This document shows positions 51,653 through 58,909 of a DNA stretch of 64,000 bases, piece by piece. The notes under the pieces are model-generated. The model was not told where the DNA came from and ran no database searches. It was given only the letters and a program-made list of their open reading frames with translations. Each line of letters opens with the position of its first letter. The first letter of the stretch is position 1. Made by a program: the position numbers and the translations under genes. The stretch is from positions 1 to 64,000 of the forward strand of contig JAUYCY010000114.1 of the NCBI GenBank assembly GCA_030692055.1, given 5' to 3'. This stretch comes from Candidatus Omnitrophota bacterium. GTDB taxonomy: Bacteria; Omnitrophota; Koll11; Duberdicusellales; 4484-171.

Positions 51653-52222
51653 ATGAATATAGCCAATTACCTCACTTTTGGAAGAATAGTTTTAGCTTTT
51701 ATATGCATCGGATTTATTTTGGGAAACACATTTCCTTCGATTCTTTTTGCCTTTTTAGTTTTTATTTTCGCTTCCATAACCGACTGGCTAGACGGGATTT
51801 TCGCCAGAAAAAATAATCTTGTTTCAGATTTAGGTAAGTTGTTAGACCCTATTGCCGATAAAATCCTTATTATTGGAGTATTTTTAGCATTTTTACAATT
51901 AGAGATAGTAGTGAACGCCTGGATGATTAGCATAATAATGTTACGTGAATTTATAATTACAGGAATGAGGCTATATAGTTTAAATAAAGGAGAGATATTA
52001 GAAGCAAAGCGGTGGGGTAAACATAAAACTATATCGCAAATAGCAGCAATATTAATTATATTTATTTCTCTGTTGTTGTTTAAAAAGTTTCCCAATAACG
52101 CATTTGTTTCATTTCTGTATAATAAGTTTGTCTATTGGGTTATGTGGTATGTTGTAGTAATTACTCTTTTTTCCGGCGTATACTATTTTTGGATAAACCG
52201 CCGTTCCATCAAAACCTTTTAA
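51653..52222 (+). CDS. pgsA: CDP-diacylglycerol-glycerol-3-phosphate 3-phosphatidyltransferase
   Basis: A 189-residue membrane protein. ANYLTFGRIVLAFICIG opens the protein. The CDP-alcohol motif is complete: DWLDGIFARKNNLVSDLGKL (20 residues) continuing LDPIADK, with both final Asp residues. LREFIITGMRL is another PgsA landmark. It makes phosphatidylglycerophosphate. pgpA, whose product removes the phosphate, follows directly. Confidence 0.93.
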   Translation: MNIANYLTFGRIVLAFICIGFILGNTFPSILFAFLVFIFASITDWLDGIFARKNNLVSDLGKLLDPIADKILIIGVFLAFLQLEIVVNAWMISIIMLREFIITGMRLYSLNKGEILEAKRWGKHKTISQIAAILIIFISLLLFKKFPNNAFVSFLYNKFVYWVMWYVVVITLFSGVYYFWINRRSIKTF

Positions 52223-52266
52223 TACACAGATGAGCACAGATTAAGACCGCAGATGAACACAGATAA
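52223..52266. repeat. CACAGAT word repeats after pgsA, running into pgpA
   Basis: ACACAGATGAGCACAGAT (52224-52241) is the reverse complement, with one mismatch, of 51629-51646. A second unit CAGATGAACACAGATAAA overlaps the pgpA start codon at 52253. Confidence 0.65.
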
Positions 52267-52729
52267 AATAAAGCTATCTGACAAAACTTGCGTTGCTATA
52301 ACTACGCTTTTTGGTATAGGTTACGCGCCATTACTTGGCGGGACGCTTGCCTCAATTGTCGCAGTAGTTATTTTCATTCTTATAAAAAACCAGCTATATT
52401 TTTTTATTTTCACCACTATCTCGCTCATTTTAGCTTTTTCTTTGTCAGACCGCGCTGAAAAAATATTTGAAGAAAAAGACTGTAAAAAAATAGTCATTGA
52501 TGATTTCTCAGGGATGTTGGTTTCGCTATTATTTATTCCCTATGATATTAAATTTATCATATGCGGATTTTTACTTTTTCGTATGTTTGACGCTTTTAAA
52601 ATCCCGCCTATTGATAGAATTGAATGCCTTCCAGGAGCAAAAGGAGTAGTAGGGGATGATTTAGCAGCAGGAATTTTTACCTTAATTATTCTTCACGTGG
52701 CAAGGCTCGCCTTAAAAATTGCTTCGTAA
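52253..52729 (+). CDS. pgpA: Phosphatidylglycerophosphatase A
   Basis: A 158-residue membrane protein with the PgpA features TTLFGIGYAPLLGGTLAS, FEEKDCKKIVIDDFSGMLVS, FLLFRMFDAFKIPPIDRI and GAKGVVGDDLAAGI. The enzyme dephosphorylates PGP to phosphatidylglycerol. The start codon and first four codons lie inside a CACAGAT-type repeat, and no Shine-Dalgarno sequence is visible. Its 3' end overlaps the convergent thpR gene by 37 nt. Confidence 0.92.
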   Translation: MNTDKIKLSDKTCVAITTLFGIGYAPLLGGTLASIVAVVIFILIKNQLYFFIFTTISLILAFSLSDRAEKIFEEKDCKKIVIDDFSGMLVSLLFIPYDIKFIICGFLLFRMFDAFKIPPIDRIECLPGAKGVVGDDLAAGIFTLIILHVARLALKIAS

Positions 52730-53241
52730 ATTGGCCCTGAAGCCGTCAACGTACTCTTAAACAGAGTTATTTCGCTGACAGAGAATTTTTCTTTTAATTC
52801 AACACATTTTATTTCTTTTTTTAAACGGTCAATATTCTTTTTTGTTCTTACCCTTGCCAGAGTAATATGCGTTTTAAACCGGCCTTCTTTCGGAAAGCCT
52901 ATTTTTTCTAATTTTTTTTCTAAATTGTCCGCTATATTTTTTAGAATTTCTTCCTTATCCGTAGCCACAAAAAATACGCGTACATAATTTTCGTTAGGAA
53001 AAAAGCTAAAATCGGTTAAGTTTGCTTCCAAAGATTTGTATTGCGCTGCTACTTCCTGTATATTCTTTTTGATTTCTTCTAATTTTTCTTCACAAACTTC
53101 TCCTAAGAATTTTAAGGTCATATGGATATTCTTAGGCTCGACCCACCTAGCATCAAGTTCGCATTTTTGAAAGACCTTTATCGTTTGTTCTAATTTTTCT
53201 TTTAAGGTTAAAGGTAAACTAATAGCGATAAATAAACGCAT
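52693..53241 (-). CDS. thpR: RNA 2',3'-cyclic phosphodiesterase (LigT family)
   Basis: A 182-residue 2H phosphoesterase. The two HxT motifs are HMTLKFLGEV and HITLARVRT, and the N-terminus MRLFIAISLPLTLKEKLE is typical. It opens 2',3'-cyclic phosphate ends of RNA. It lies downstream of pncC on the - strand and runs convergently into pgpA. The pgsA-cinA-thpR association is common in bacteria, but here the two genes point the opposite way. Confidence 0.9.
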   Translation of the reverse strand: MRLFIAISLPLTLKEKLEQTIKVFQKCELDARWVEPKNIHMTLKFLGEVCEEKLEEIKKNIQEVAAQYKSLEANLTDFSFFPNENYVRVFFVATDKEEILKNIADNLEKKLEKIGFPKEGRFKTHITLARVRTKKNIDRLKKEIKCVELKEKFSVSEITLFKSTLTASGPIYEAIFKASLAT

Positions 53242-53291
53242 ATTCTTTAAAGAGTAGAGGGTGGCAACTAGCGAGAAAGAATTTAGTCTTT
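53242..53291. repeat. Word-like repeat between thpR and pncC
   Basis: AACTAGCGAG and TTGCTACTCGCTACT with the palindrome GAAAGAATTTAGTCTTTC form a small hairpin of AGTAGCGAG-type words. No gene was seen. Confidence 0.45.
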
Positions 53292-53762
53292 CTACTTGCT
53301 ACTCGCTACTTTATATAATAAGTTAATTGCAAAGAGGCTTGCTTTTTTCCTCACCGTATCCCTACTACCTTTAATGACCATTTTTTTGCTGATTACGCCG
53401 GCTCTATTCGCTACCGTTATATACACCGTTCCTGCTTTTATTCCTTTTTTTGTTTCCGGACCGGCAAAACCGACCAGCGATACCCCTATATCAGAGTTAA
53501 AAACTTTCTTTACTCTTTTTGCTAATAATAACGCTATCTCGTTTGAAACGCCCTGTGTTTTTTTAAGCAGAGGAAGTGGGATTTTGAAAAATTTATTTTT
53601 GGCTTCTAAGGAATACACTACTATGCTGCCCTTAAAGACCTTTGAACTTCCGGGGATTTTTGTTAAGAGGTAAGAAAGGTAGCCGCCGCTACAGGATTCC
53701 GCTACAGCAAGAGATTTTTTTTTATTTTTAAGGATTGCAATAAGATTTTTTAGGGTATTCAT
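53292..53762 (-). CDS. pncC: Nicotinamide-nucleotide amidohydrolase, stand-alone CinA C-terminal domain
   Basis: A 156-residue protein with AVAESCSGGYLSYLLTKIPG (catalytic Ser region), VYSLEAKNKFFKIPL, GVSNEIALLLAKRVKKVF and GFAGPETKKGIKAGTVYI, the CinA C-terminal domain. It deamidates NMN in pyridine nucleotide recycling. The N-terminal MoaB-like half of full CinA is absent, as in PncC/YgaD. It is the first gene of the short - strand pair. Confidence 0.92.
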   Translation of the reverse strand: MNTLKNLIAILKNKKKSLAVAESCSGGYLSYLLTKIPGSSKVFKGSIVVYSLEAKNKFFKIPLPLLKKTQGVSNEIALLLAKRVKKVFNSDIGVSLVGFAGPETKKGIKAGTVYITVANRAGVISKKMVIKGSRDTVRKKASLFAINLLYKVASSK

Positions 53763-53841
53763 GGCATTATCATTCTACCAAAAAGTTAACGAGCCTGCAG
53801 TAAAAATATAAACAATAATAGTTATTATCTAATAATAATTA

Positions 53842-53870
53842 TTGACAAGATAAGATAGCGATGCTATATT
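53842..53870 (+). promoter_or_regulatory. Promoter of the Fur-family gene, near-leaderless
   Basis: TTGACA (53842-53847), 17-nt spacer, TATATT (53865-53870). ATG 53880 follows after 9 nt without a ribosome binding site. The AT-rich stretch AATAATAATTATTGAC (53831-53846) overlapping the -35 box resembles part of a Fur box, which fits autoregulation (inference). Confidence 0.65.
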
Positions 53871-53879
53871 ACCCAAACT

Positions 53880-54287
53880 ATGCAAAACTGTATACAAATC
53901 CTAAAAGCTAAGAAAGTAAAAGTTACCACTCAGCGCGCAGAGGTATTTAGGGTGTTACGCCAAGAAGGCGGGCATTTAACCGCTGAGGAGACATTTGATA
54001 AAGTGCGCAAAAAATTTCCAACGGTTTCACTTGCAACTATCTATTCTATTTTAGAGATATTGCGAAAAAACGGCTTAGTAGAGGAGTTGCGTATTATTCC
54101 TGATAAATCCTGTTTTAATGTTCGGATGGATTTGCATCACCATTTTTACTGCAGAAAGTGCAAAAAAATTTTTGACATAGATATACCTTTCTGCGAAACA
54201 TTAAATAAAAAAGAGGCTAGCGGCCATTTAATAGAAGAATGCCAGGGGTATTTCTACGGTACATGCAAAAAGTGTAGAGAAAAATGA
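53880..54287 (+). CDS. Fur/PerR-family metalloregulator
   Basis: A 135-residue regulator. The N-terminal winged HTH (KKVKVTTQRAEVFRVLRQEG, HLTAEETFDKVRKKFPTVSL) is followed by the dimer/metal domain with DLHHHFYCRKCKKIFDID and GTCKKCREK. The four Cys residues form the structural Zn site and the HHH run contributes to the regulatory site. The neighbours (superoxide reductase, ferritin, Nfu) fit a PerR- or Fur-type stress regulon. PerR versus Fur cannot be decided from sequence alone. Confidence 0.88.
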   Translation: MQNCIQILKAKKVKVTTQRAEVFRVLRQEGGHLTAEETFDKVRKKFPTVSLATIYSILEILRKNGLVEELRIIPDKSCFNVRMDLHHHFYCRKCKKIFDIDIPFCETLNKKEASGHLIEECQGYFYGTCKKCREK

Positions 54288-54429
54288 AGCTCCGCGGGCG
54301 TAAGCCTTGCGGCTTACTGTATCCGCTCCGCGCGGAGCGGAATCCCGACCACGTTTCCATCTACAGCCTAATGCCTGAGGTTTTACAGTGTCGGGATAAT
54401 CTTAAGACTTTTGGGAATTTACAGTTACT
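54288..54429. repeat. GC-rich hairpin cluster
   Basis: GTAAGCC TTGC GGCTTAC (54300-54317), the near-perfect palindrome CCGCTCCGCGCGGAGCGG (54323-54340), and distant arms ATCCCGAC and GTCGGGAT enclosing about 40 nt. Possible transcription termination after the Fur-family gene. Confidence 0.6.
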
Positions 54430-55146
54430 ATGATGGTAAAAGAGATAAGATTAAAATTTCAAGAAAGCGTTCAAAGAACGTCGACAACAAAAAGTTTTCG
54501 ATTTACCGGTCAAGAAAGGATAGATTTTATCCCGGGGCAATTTTTACAGTTTATTTTTGATGAAGATAACAAGAATAATCGCGAATTAAATAAATATTTA
54601 TCATTTTCTTCTTCACCGACTAATGATTACATAGAGGTAACCAAAAGACTAAGCGCTAGTCAGTTTTCGCAAAGACTAAATAGTCTTAAACCTAATGATA
54701 TGGTTACTGTTAAAGCGCCTATGGGAACTTGTGTTTTTGATCAAAATGATAAAAAAATAGGATTTGTCATTGGTGGTATTGGTATAACACCAGTAATATC
54801 TATAGTTGAATATATTATTGATAAAGAGGTGAAGACAGATATTGTGCTTTTTTATTCAAATAAAAGCGAAGAAGATATTGCTTTTAAGAAAGAGTTGGAT
54901 ACTTGGCAATCAATCAGCAAAAATATAAAATTAGTATATACGATTACTGATTGTCAACCTAAGGATGATAAGTGTGTTTTTGGTAAAATTACTAACGAGT
55001 TAATCGCAAACAAAGAATACGATATGACCCAGAGGAAAATTTTTATTTTTGGCCCCCCTAAAATGGTGAATACAATGAAGAATCTTTGTATAGAGATAGG
55101 TTGTAAAAAAGAGAATTTACGTACGGAAAGTTTTATCGGCTACTAA
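54430..55146 (+). CDS. FNR-like FAD/NAD(P)H oxidoreductase
   Basis: A 238-residue ferredoxin-reductase-like flavoprotein. The FAD half has IPGQFLQFIFDE and NKYLSFSSSPTND (the RxYS-like motif with Lys). The pyridine nucleotide half has GFVIGGIGITPVISIVEYII and IFIFGPPKMVNTMKNLC. No Fe-S cysteine cluster follows, so electrons probably pass to a separate partner, perhaps the superoxide reductase downstream. ATG 54433 (second codon) is an equally good start. Partner is inference. Confidence 0.8.
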   Translation: MMVKEIRLKFQESVQRTSTTKSFRFTGQERIDFIPGQFLQFIFDEDNKNNRELNKYLSFSSSPTNDYIEVTKRLSASQFSQRLNSLKPNDMVTVKAPMGTCVFDQNDKKIGFVIGGIGITPVISIVEYIIDKEVKTDIVLFYSNKSEEDIAFKKELDTWQSISKNIKLVYTITDCQPKDDKCVFGKITNELIANKEYDMTQRKIFIFGPPKMVNTMKNLCIEIGCKKENLRTESFIGY

Positions 55147-55159
55147 TCAAATGAGACCC

Positions 55160-55362
55160 AGACTTATGGACTCCGATAAAACGTCGAAGGAACATAAGTC
55201 TGTTGGTCGAATTTGACCCCACACCCAGATAGGTTGGTATAATTTATTAAAGTTCTTTAAAAAATAAACATAGTCAACCCCATATCGCAGAGTTATAAAA
55301 TGGACTGCTGGGTGTGGGGTTCAATTCAACTAAGTAATTTTTCTGCGCTTATCGCTTGAAAA
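55160..55362 (+). promoter_or_regulatory. Composite three-hairpin element, copy 1, upstream of nfu-like gene
   Basis: Hairpin A: CAGACTTATG (55160-55169) with CATAAGTCTG (55193-55202). Hairpin B: arms CGAATTTGACCCCACACCCA (from 55208) and CTGGGTGTGGGGTTCAATTC (to 55327), with an inner stem GGTTG...CAACC. Hairpin C: GTAATTTTTC (55335-55344) with GAAAAATTAC (about 55358-55367), loop TGCGCTTATCGCTT. AAAAAGGAGG and ATG 55394 follow. Copies 2 and 3 lie at 55626-55817 and 56801-56952. Confidence 0.7.
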
Positions 55363-55393
55363 ATTACAGTTTCATTGAAAAAGGAGGAATAAA

Positions 55394-55621
55394 ATGTTAG
55401 AAGAAAAAGTAGAAAAAGTTTTAGCTGAGATACGGCCTATGTTGGAGGCTGACGGTGGTAACGTAGAGCTCGTAGGTGTTACCGATAAGGGTGTAGTGAA
55501 ACTACGCTTAAGCGGCGCTTGCGGGTGTTGCCCGATGAGCACCTATACGCTAAAAATGGGGATTGAACAAAAACTGAAAGAAGAGATACCGGAGGTTGTG
55601 TGCGTGGAACAGGTCAAATGA
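55394..55621 (+). CDS. Nfu-type Fe-S cluster scaffold (NifU C-terminal domain)
   Basis: A 75-residue protein: [20 protein letters not shown] and the cluster motif [20 protein letters not shown] (CxxC inside GACGCCPMS). Two chains bind a 4Fe-4S cluster and hand it to target enzymes. AAAGGAGGAATAAA precedes the ATG, directly after composite element copy 1. Confidence 0.93.
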   Translation: MLEEKVEKVLAEIRPMLEADGGNVELVGVTDKGVVKLRLSGACGCCPMSTYTLKMGIEQKLKEEIPEVVCVEQVK

Positions 55622-55625
55622 GGCC

Positions 55626-55817
55626 ATAGCTTAGCGAGCGAAGCAAAGCTAAGCTATCTGGTCGAATTTGACCCCACACCCAGAGAGAAGGGTGCGGAGT
55701 ATTTGTATTTTTGAAAATAAATATGGTAAATCTTATGCCTTAGGGGCGTGAAATGTAACCGCTGGGTGTGGGGTTTAATTCGCACTATTATTTTTTCTGC
55801 GTGTATACACTTGAAAA
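55626..55817 (+). promoter_or_regulatory. Composite three-hairpin element, copy 2, upstream of superoxide reductase gene
   Basis: Hairpin A: ATAGCTTAGC (55626-55635) with GCTAAGCTAT (55648-55657). Hairpin B: arms CGAATTTGACCCCACACCCA (from 55663) and CTGGGTGTGGGGTTTAATTC (to 55781), about 120 bp in all, inner sequence unlike copy 1 but with its own stem (TATTTGTATTTT/AAAATAAATA). Hairpin C: CTATTATTTTTTC with GAAAAAATAATG, loop TGCGTGTATACACTT. AAAGGAGG follows. Confidence 0.7.
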
Positions 55818-55848
55818 AATAATGTGCTTATTAAAAAGGAGGTATTAT

Positions 55849-56244
55849 ATGCTATCAATAAAAGATTTATTACAAAGCGCTGATTGGAAAAAAGAGAAAC
55901 ACGTACCTGTTATCGAAGCTCAAGATAAGATTAAAAAAGGTGAATTGGTTAAAATTAACGTAAGCGTGGGTAAAGAAATAGCACATCCTAATACTACAGA
56001 ACATCATATAGCTTGGATAGCAGTTTATTTTTTACCTACAAATGAGAAATTTTCTTATCAGATTGCTAGATTTGACTTTGCCGCGCATGGCGCTTCTACG
56101 CAAGGGCCCAACACCAGTACGATTTATACCGAACCAGCAATGTCTGGCAGCTTAAAGACCGATAAATCAGGCACCATACTTTCAGTTTCCTATTGTAATA
56201 TCCATGGTTTATGGGAAAGTTCTAAGGAGTTAGTGGTAGAATAA
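55849..56244 (+). CDS. Superoxide reductase (neelaredoxin/class II desulfoferrodoxin)
   Basis: A 131-residue protein. The iron site ligands are in HVPVIEA, GKEIAHPNTTEHHIAWIAVY and SYCNIHGLW (Cys and His), as in one-iron superoxide reductases; the N-terminal desulforedoxin domain is absent. It reduces superoxide to hydrogen peroxide without forming oxygen, typical of anaerobes. ATG 55849 has AAAGGAGG seven bases upstream; the open frame upstream of it passes through composite element copy 2 and is not coding. Confidence 0.93.
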   Translation: MLSIKDLLQSADWKKEKHVPVIEAQDKIKKGELVKINVSVGKEIAHPNTTEHHIAWIAVYFLPTNEKFSYQIARFDFAAHGASTQGPNTSTIYTEPAMSGSLKTDKSGTILSVSYCNIHGLWESSKELVVE

Positions 56245-56298
56245 GGATGTTGGTTAAGTTTTTCATATTAACGAGGAGTTAAAAAGAAGGAGGGTTTT

Positions 56299-56787
56299 AT
56301 GGATAAGAAGCTGCAAAACACATTCAATGAACAAATCAAGAACGAATTGTATTCCGCATACCTTTATTTAGGTATGGCCGCTTATTTTGAATCCAAAAAT
56401 TTAGAAGGTTTTAGCCATTGGATGAAGGTGCAGTTTAAAGAAGAACAAACTCACGCGATGAAGATGTTTAATTTTCTCGTCGACAGAGGCGTAAAAGTTA
56501 TTCTTAAGGATATTGCACCTGCCAAAGTCGACTATGCCTCTGCTATGGAGGTATTTGAGGAAACCCTTAAACATGAACAGAAAGTGACGAGTCTCATTAA
56601 TAAGCTTTACGAATTATCACTAGAGGTAAACGATCACGCTGCGAGTGTATTTTTACAGTGGTTTATAAACGAACAGGTAGAGGAAGAGAAAAATGCAACG
56701 AAGATTTTAGAAGATTTAAAAACCATTAAAGTTGAGGGTCCGGCGCTGATTATGCTTGACAGGGAACTCGCCAAGAGACAAGGATAA
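56299..56787 (+). CDS. ftn: Non-haem ferritin
   Basis: A 162-residue four-helix protein: FNEQIKNELYSAYLYLGMAA, HWMKVQFKEEQTHAMKMFNF (ExxH di-iron ligands), ALKHEQ-type region ETLKHEQKVTSLINKLYELS and FLQWFINEQVEEEKNATKIL. These are the FtnA ferroxidase positions. It stores iron as ferric mineral. AAGGAGG precedes the ATG. Composite element copy 3 begins 14 nt after the stop. Confidence 0.93.
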   Translation: MDKKLQNTFNEQIKNELYSAYLYLGMAAYFESKNLEGFSHWMKVQFKEEQTHAMKMFNFLVDRGVKVILKDIAPAKVDYASAMEVFEETLKHEQKVTSLINKLYELSLEVNDHAASVFLQWFINEQVEEEKNATKILEDLKTIKVEGPALIMLDRELAKRQG

Positions 56788-56800
56788 TTATTTTTAATGA

Positions 56801-56952
56801 GGCTTAGCCCCGATTTATCGGGATGTAGCCGAATTAACCCCACACCCAGTTTTGTAAGTAGCCTGGGATGGAAAGATATAGCAGTGAAGGTGAAATCTAT
56901 CCTTTGGCTTTGTCGCAAAGTGTTATTTCAAAACTGGGTGTGGGGTAGTTCA
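56801..56952 (+). promoter_or_regulatory. Composite hairpin element, copy 3
   Basis: Hairpin A: GGCT, CCCCGATTTATCGGGA, AGCC (56801-56830). Hairpin B: arms CGAATTAACCCCACACCCAG (from 56830) and CAAAACTGGGTGTGGGGT (from 56929), with internal GCCTGGGATGGA pairing TCTATCCTTTGGC. A clear hairpin C was not found. It lies between the ferritin gene and the gene at 56999. Confidence 0.65.
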
Positions 56953-56998
56953 TTTTGTAACGATACAGCAGAAGAGAATTTTTTAGGGGGGTGAGACT

Positions 56999-57505
56999 AT
57001 GCCGGTAAGAATCGGCAATGTTACTATGTTTATTGAGGTACTACAAAAAGCAATTGACGCGGAAAACACTTTAAGGAATTGTTGTAGCCATCTTTCATCT
57101 TTAATCCATAACGGCAGAATCCGTAAAGAGTTTAACCGCCTTGCTGAAGTTGCTGATAACGATACCCACGTACTTAGCGGCTATATGCGGGCGCAAAATA
57201 TGCAATTAATCTTGCCAGAAAATAAATGTAAGTATTGTAAAATTAAACCTGAAAGTTTTTCTCTTGAGGGCGCCGTTAATTTAGGATTAGAGATTGTAAG
57301 TCTTTGTGAGGCATTATATAAAGACTTAACTAAACTTACTAAAGACTACAGCAGCAAAACATTATTTGAAAACTTACGTAAGGAGAAAGCAAGAGAAAAA
57401 AATTTTCTCAAAAGAGAAAAGAGGTTTATTAAGGAAAACGAACCATCTTCTTGCATCATTAATGAGTATTGTATTCCTGAGATTGCCGCTAAGCTTTGGA
57501 AATAA
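56999..57505 (+). CDS. Ferritin-like helical protein with a CxxC motif, function unknown
   Basis: A 168-residue, mostly helical protein. FIEVLQKAIDAENTLRNCCS and NRLAEVADNDTHVLSGYMRA resemble the first helix pair of rubrerythrin/DUF2202-type ferritin-like proteins, with Glu and His at plausible metal positions. A CKYCK pair in the middle could bind metal or be redox active. A GGGGGGTGAG stretch precedes the ATG. Its place after ferritin and behind composite element copy 3 suggests iron or oxidative-stress work. Family assignment is tentative. Confidence 0.5.
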   Translation: MPVRIGNVTMFIEVLQKAIDAENTLRNCCSHLSSLIHNGRIRKEFNRLAEVADNDTHVLSGYMRAQNMQLILPENKCKYCKIKPESFSLEGAVNLGLEIVSLCEALYKDLTKLTKDYSSKTLFENLRKEKAREKNFLKREKRFIKENEPSSCIINEYCIPEIAAKLWK

Positions 57506-57847
57506 TAGGGCAGATTTACCTAAAACACCTTATAAAGCATAAGAAATATTGATACTTTAGGCATCACTCAGTATTAACCCTCAAGCGTAGCCCAGCAGGG
57601 CACCCTGTTGGGTAGCCGAATAGATTGATTTTTCTAATATTATCGCAATCAACCAGTCTCCGCGGCAAGCCGCGGAGTATGTTCTATGCTAATGTTATCA
57701 CTGGTTCATTCATTGCCTTGGAATGAGGTCAACTACGTTTACGATTTCGGCTTCATCCCCGTGGCAAGCCACGGGGTATTCGCCGAGAGAGAATAAAGCT
57801 GCGGATTTAGCGTATAATTTCGAATAAGCGCCCCACACACTATTTTA
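57506..57847. repeat. Gap with several palindromes, no gene
   Basis: It holds TAG-flanked miniature hairpin copy 3 (57588-57615), an ATTGATT/AATCAAC hairpin near 57625-57652, and two related palindromes, CTCCGCGGCAAGCCGCGGAG (57658-57677) and CCCCGTGGCAAGCCACGGGG (57757-57776), both with the core GGCAAGCC. No coding sequence was seen. Confidence 0.6.
57588..57615. repeat. TAG-flanked miniature hairpin, copy 3
   Basis: TAG, the imperfect palindrome CCCAGCAGGGCACCCTGTTGGG (22 nt), then TAG. Same layout as 17905-17936 and 20670-20707. Confidence 0.6.
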
Positions 57848-57876
57848 TTGACAGATAAATAAAGAAGTGATAAAAT
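57848..57876 (+). promoter_or_regulatory. Promoter of the DUF4912 and GH57 genes
   Basis: TTGACA (57848-57853), 17-nt spacer, TAAAAT (57871-57876), 25 nt before ATG 57902, which has AAAGGCAG as a weak ribosome binding site. Confidence 0.65.
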
Positions 57877-57901
57877 CCTTCTACCTAAAAAGGCAGAAAA
57901 A

Positions 57902-58906
57902 ATGAAGAAAAAATCCCTTAAAGTTTCCAGAACTAAAACTACAAAAAAACCCACATTAAAACGTGTAATTTCTAAAATCACCAGAAGAAAAAGGTTCACC
58001 GCCGCGAAAGAAATTATTCCTCAAAAATCAGACTATTCCTTACCAAAAGAAGAGGAAAAGGTACAAGTAGAAAAGGTTAAATTTACCACAATCCAAGAGC
58101 CCGTTTCTGAAACTATACGCTACAATCTACCGGTGAGATACGGCGACGACCGCATTACTATACTTCCCAGAGACCCTTGGTGGACGCACAGTTATTGGGA
58201 TATCTCCGAGCGTAAAATAAACGAGGTTATCTCTTCGATACCGATTTATGAACGCCAGAATTTAAAATGGATACTGCGTGTTTATGATGTTACCGGAATA
58301 AAGAGTTTTCAGGGTAATAATGCCAATTCTTCTTTTGATATTGATATTAATTTTGAAGCAAATAACTGGTATATAAATGTTAATCAGCCAGAGAGGGATT
58401 GGTGCGTAGAAATCGGCCTCATTAATCCTTTTGGAAAATTTTTCCCTGTCGCGCGTTCCAATATTATTAAAACCCCTTATTTTGGTATTTCTTCAATTAT
58501 TGATGAAGAGTGGGCAATACCTGACGAAGAGTATTACAAGGTTTTAGGTGTGTATGATTTGGGGAAAAGCTCTTTAGAGCGAAAAAAGAAATTTGAGGAA
58601 ATAATTAGGCATCAGATATCTTCACCTCTTGCTTCTTGGGGTGTAAGTAGCTTATTCAGCGAACGTCCGCGCGCCGCGGATAAATTTTTCTTAGAGGTTT
58701 GGACAGAGCTTATTCTTTACGGGCGCAGCGAACCAGACGCAGAAGTTATCGTAGAAGGCAAGAAAGTTAGTTTGCGTCCTGACGGAACATTTTCCTTAAG
58801 ATATGCGCTGCCGGTGGGAGATTTTCAATATAGAGTAGTTGGCACATCAAAAAGCAAGAAACATAAGATAACTAAGACCCCCGCGGTAAAACGGCTTGAT
58901 AAATAA
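57902..58906 (+). CDS. DUF4912-domain protein
   Basis: A 334-residue protein. The first 35 residues are very basic and Ser/Thr-rich. The DUF4912 domain follows with YGDDRITILPRDPWWTHSYW, FDIDINFEANNWYINV, DWCVEIGLINPFGKFFPVAR and SNIIKTPYFGISS. The C-terminal WTELILYGRSEPDAEVIVEG stretch looks like a small beta-sandwich. The family's biochemical role is unknown; it often lies beside GH57 glucan enzymes, as here, so glucan binding is plausible. Confidence 0.8.
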   Translation: MKKKSLKVSRTKTTKKPTLKRVISKITRRKRFTAAKEIIPQKSDYSLPKEEEKVQVEKVKFTTIQEPVSETIRYNLPVRYGDDRITILPRDPWWTHSYWDISERKINEVISSIPIYERQNLKWILRVYDVTGIKSFQGNNANSSFDIDINFEANNWYINVNQPERDWCVEIGLINPFGKFFPVARSNIIKTPYFGISSIIDEEWAIPDEEYYKVLGVYDLGKSSLERKKKFEEIIRHQISSPLASWGVSSLFSERPRAADKFFLEVWTELILYGRSEPDAEVIVEGKKVSLRPDGTFSLRYALPVGDFQYRVVGTSKSKKHKITKTPAVKRLDK

Positions 58907-58909
58907 AAA

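Noticed and set aside
55201..55228. tRNA T-arm-like sequence GGTCGAATTTGACC
   Set aside because: The surrounding sequence cannot form acceptor, D or anticodon arms.
55768..55848. N-terminal extension of superoxide reductase
   Set aside because: The extra residues are encoded by hairpin C of composite element copy 2; AAAGGAGG directly before ATG 55849 fixes the start.
56797..56994. 65-codon frame on the + strand between ferritin and the ferritin-like gene
   Set aside because: It runs straight through composite hairpin element copy 3, so it reflects the repeat and not a protein.
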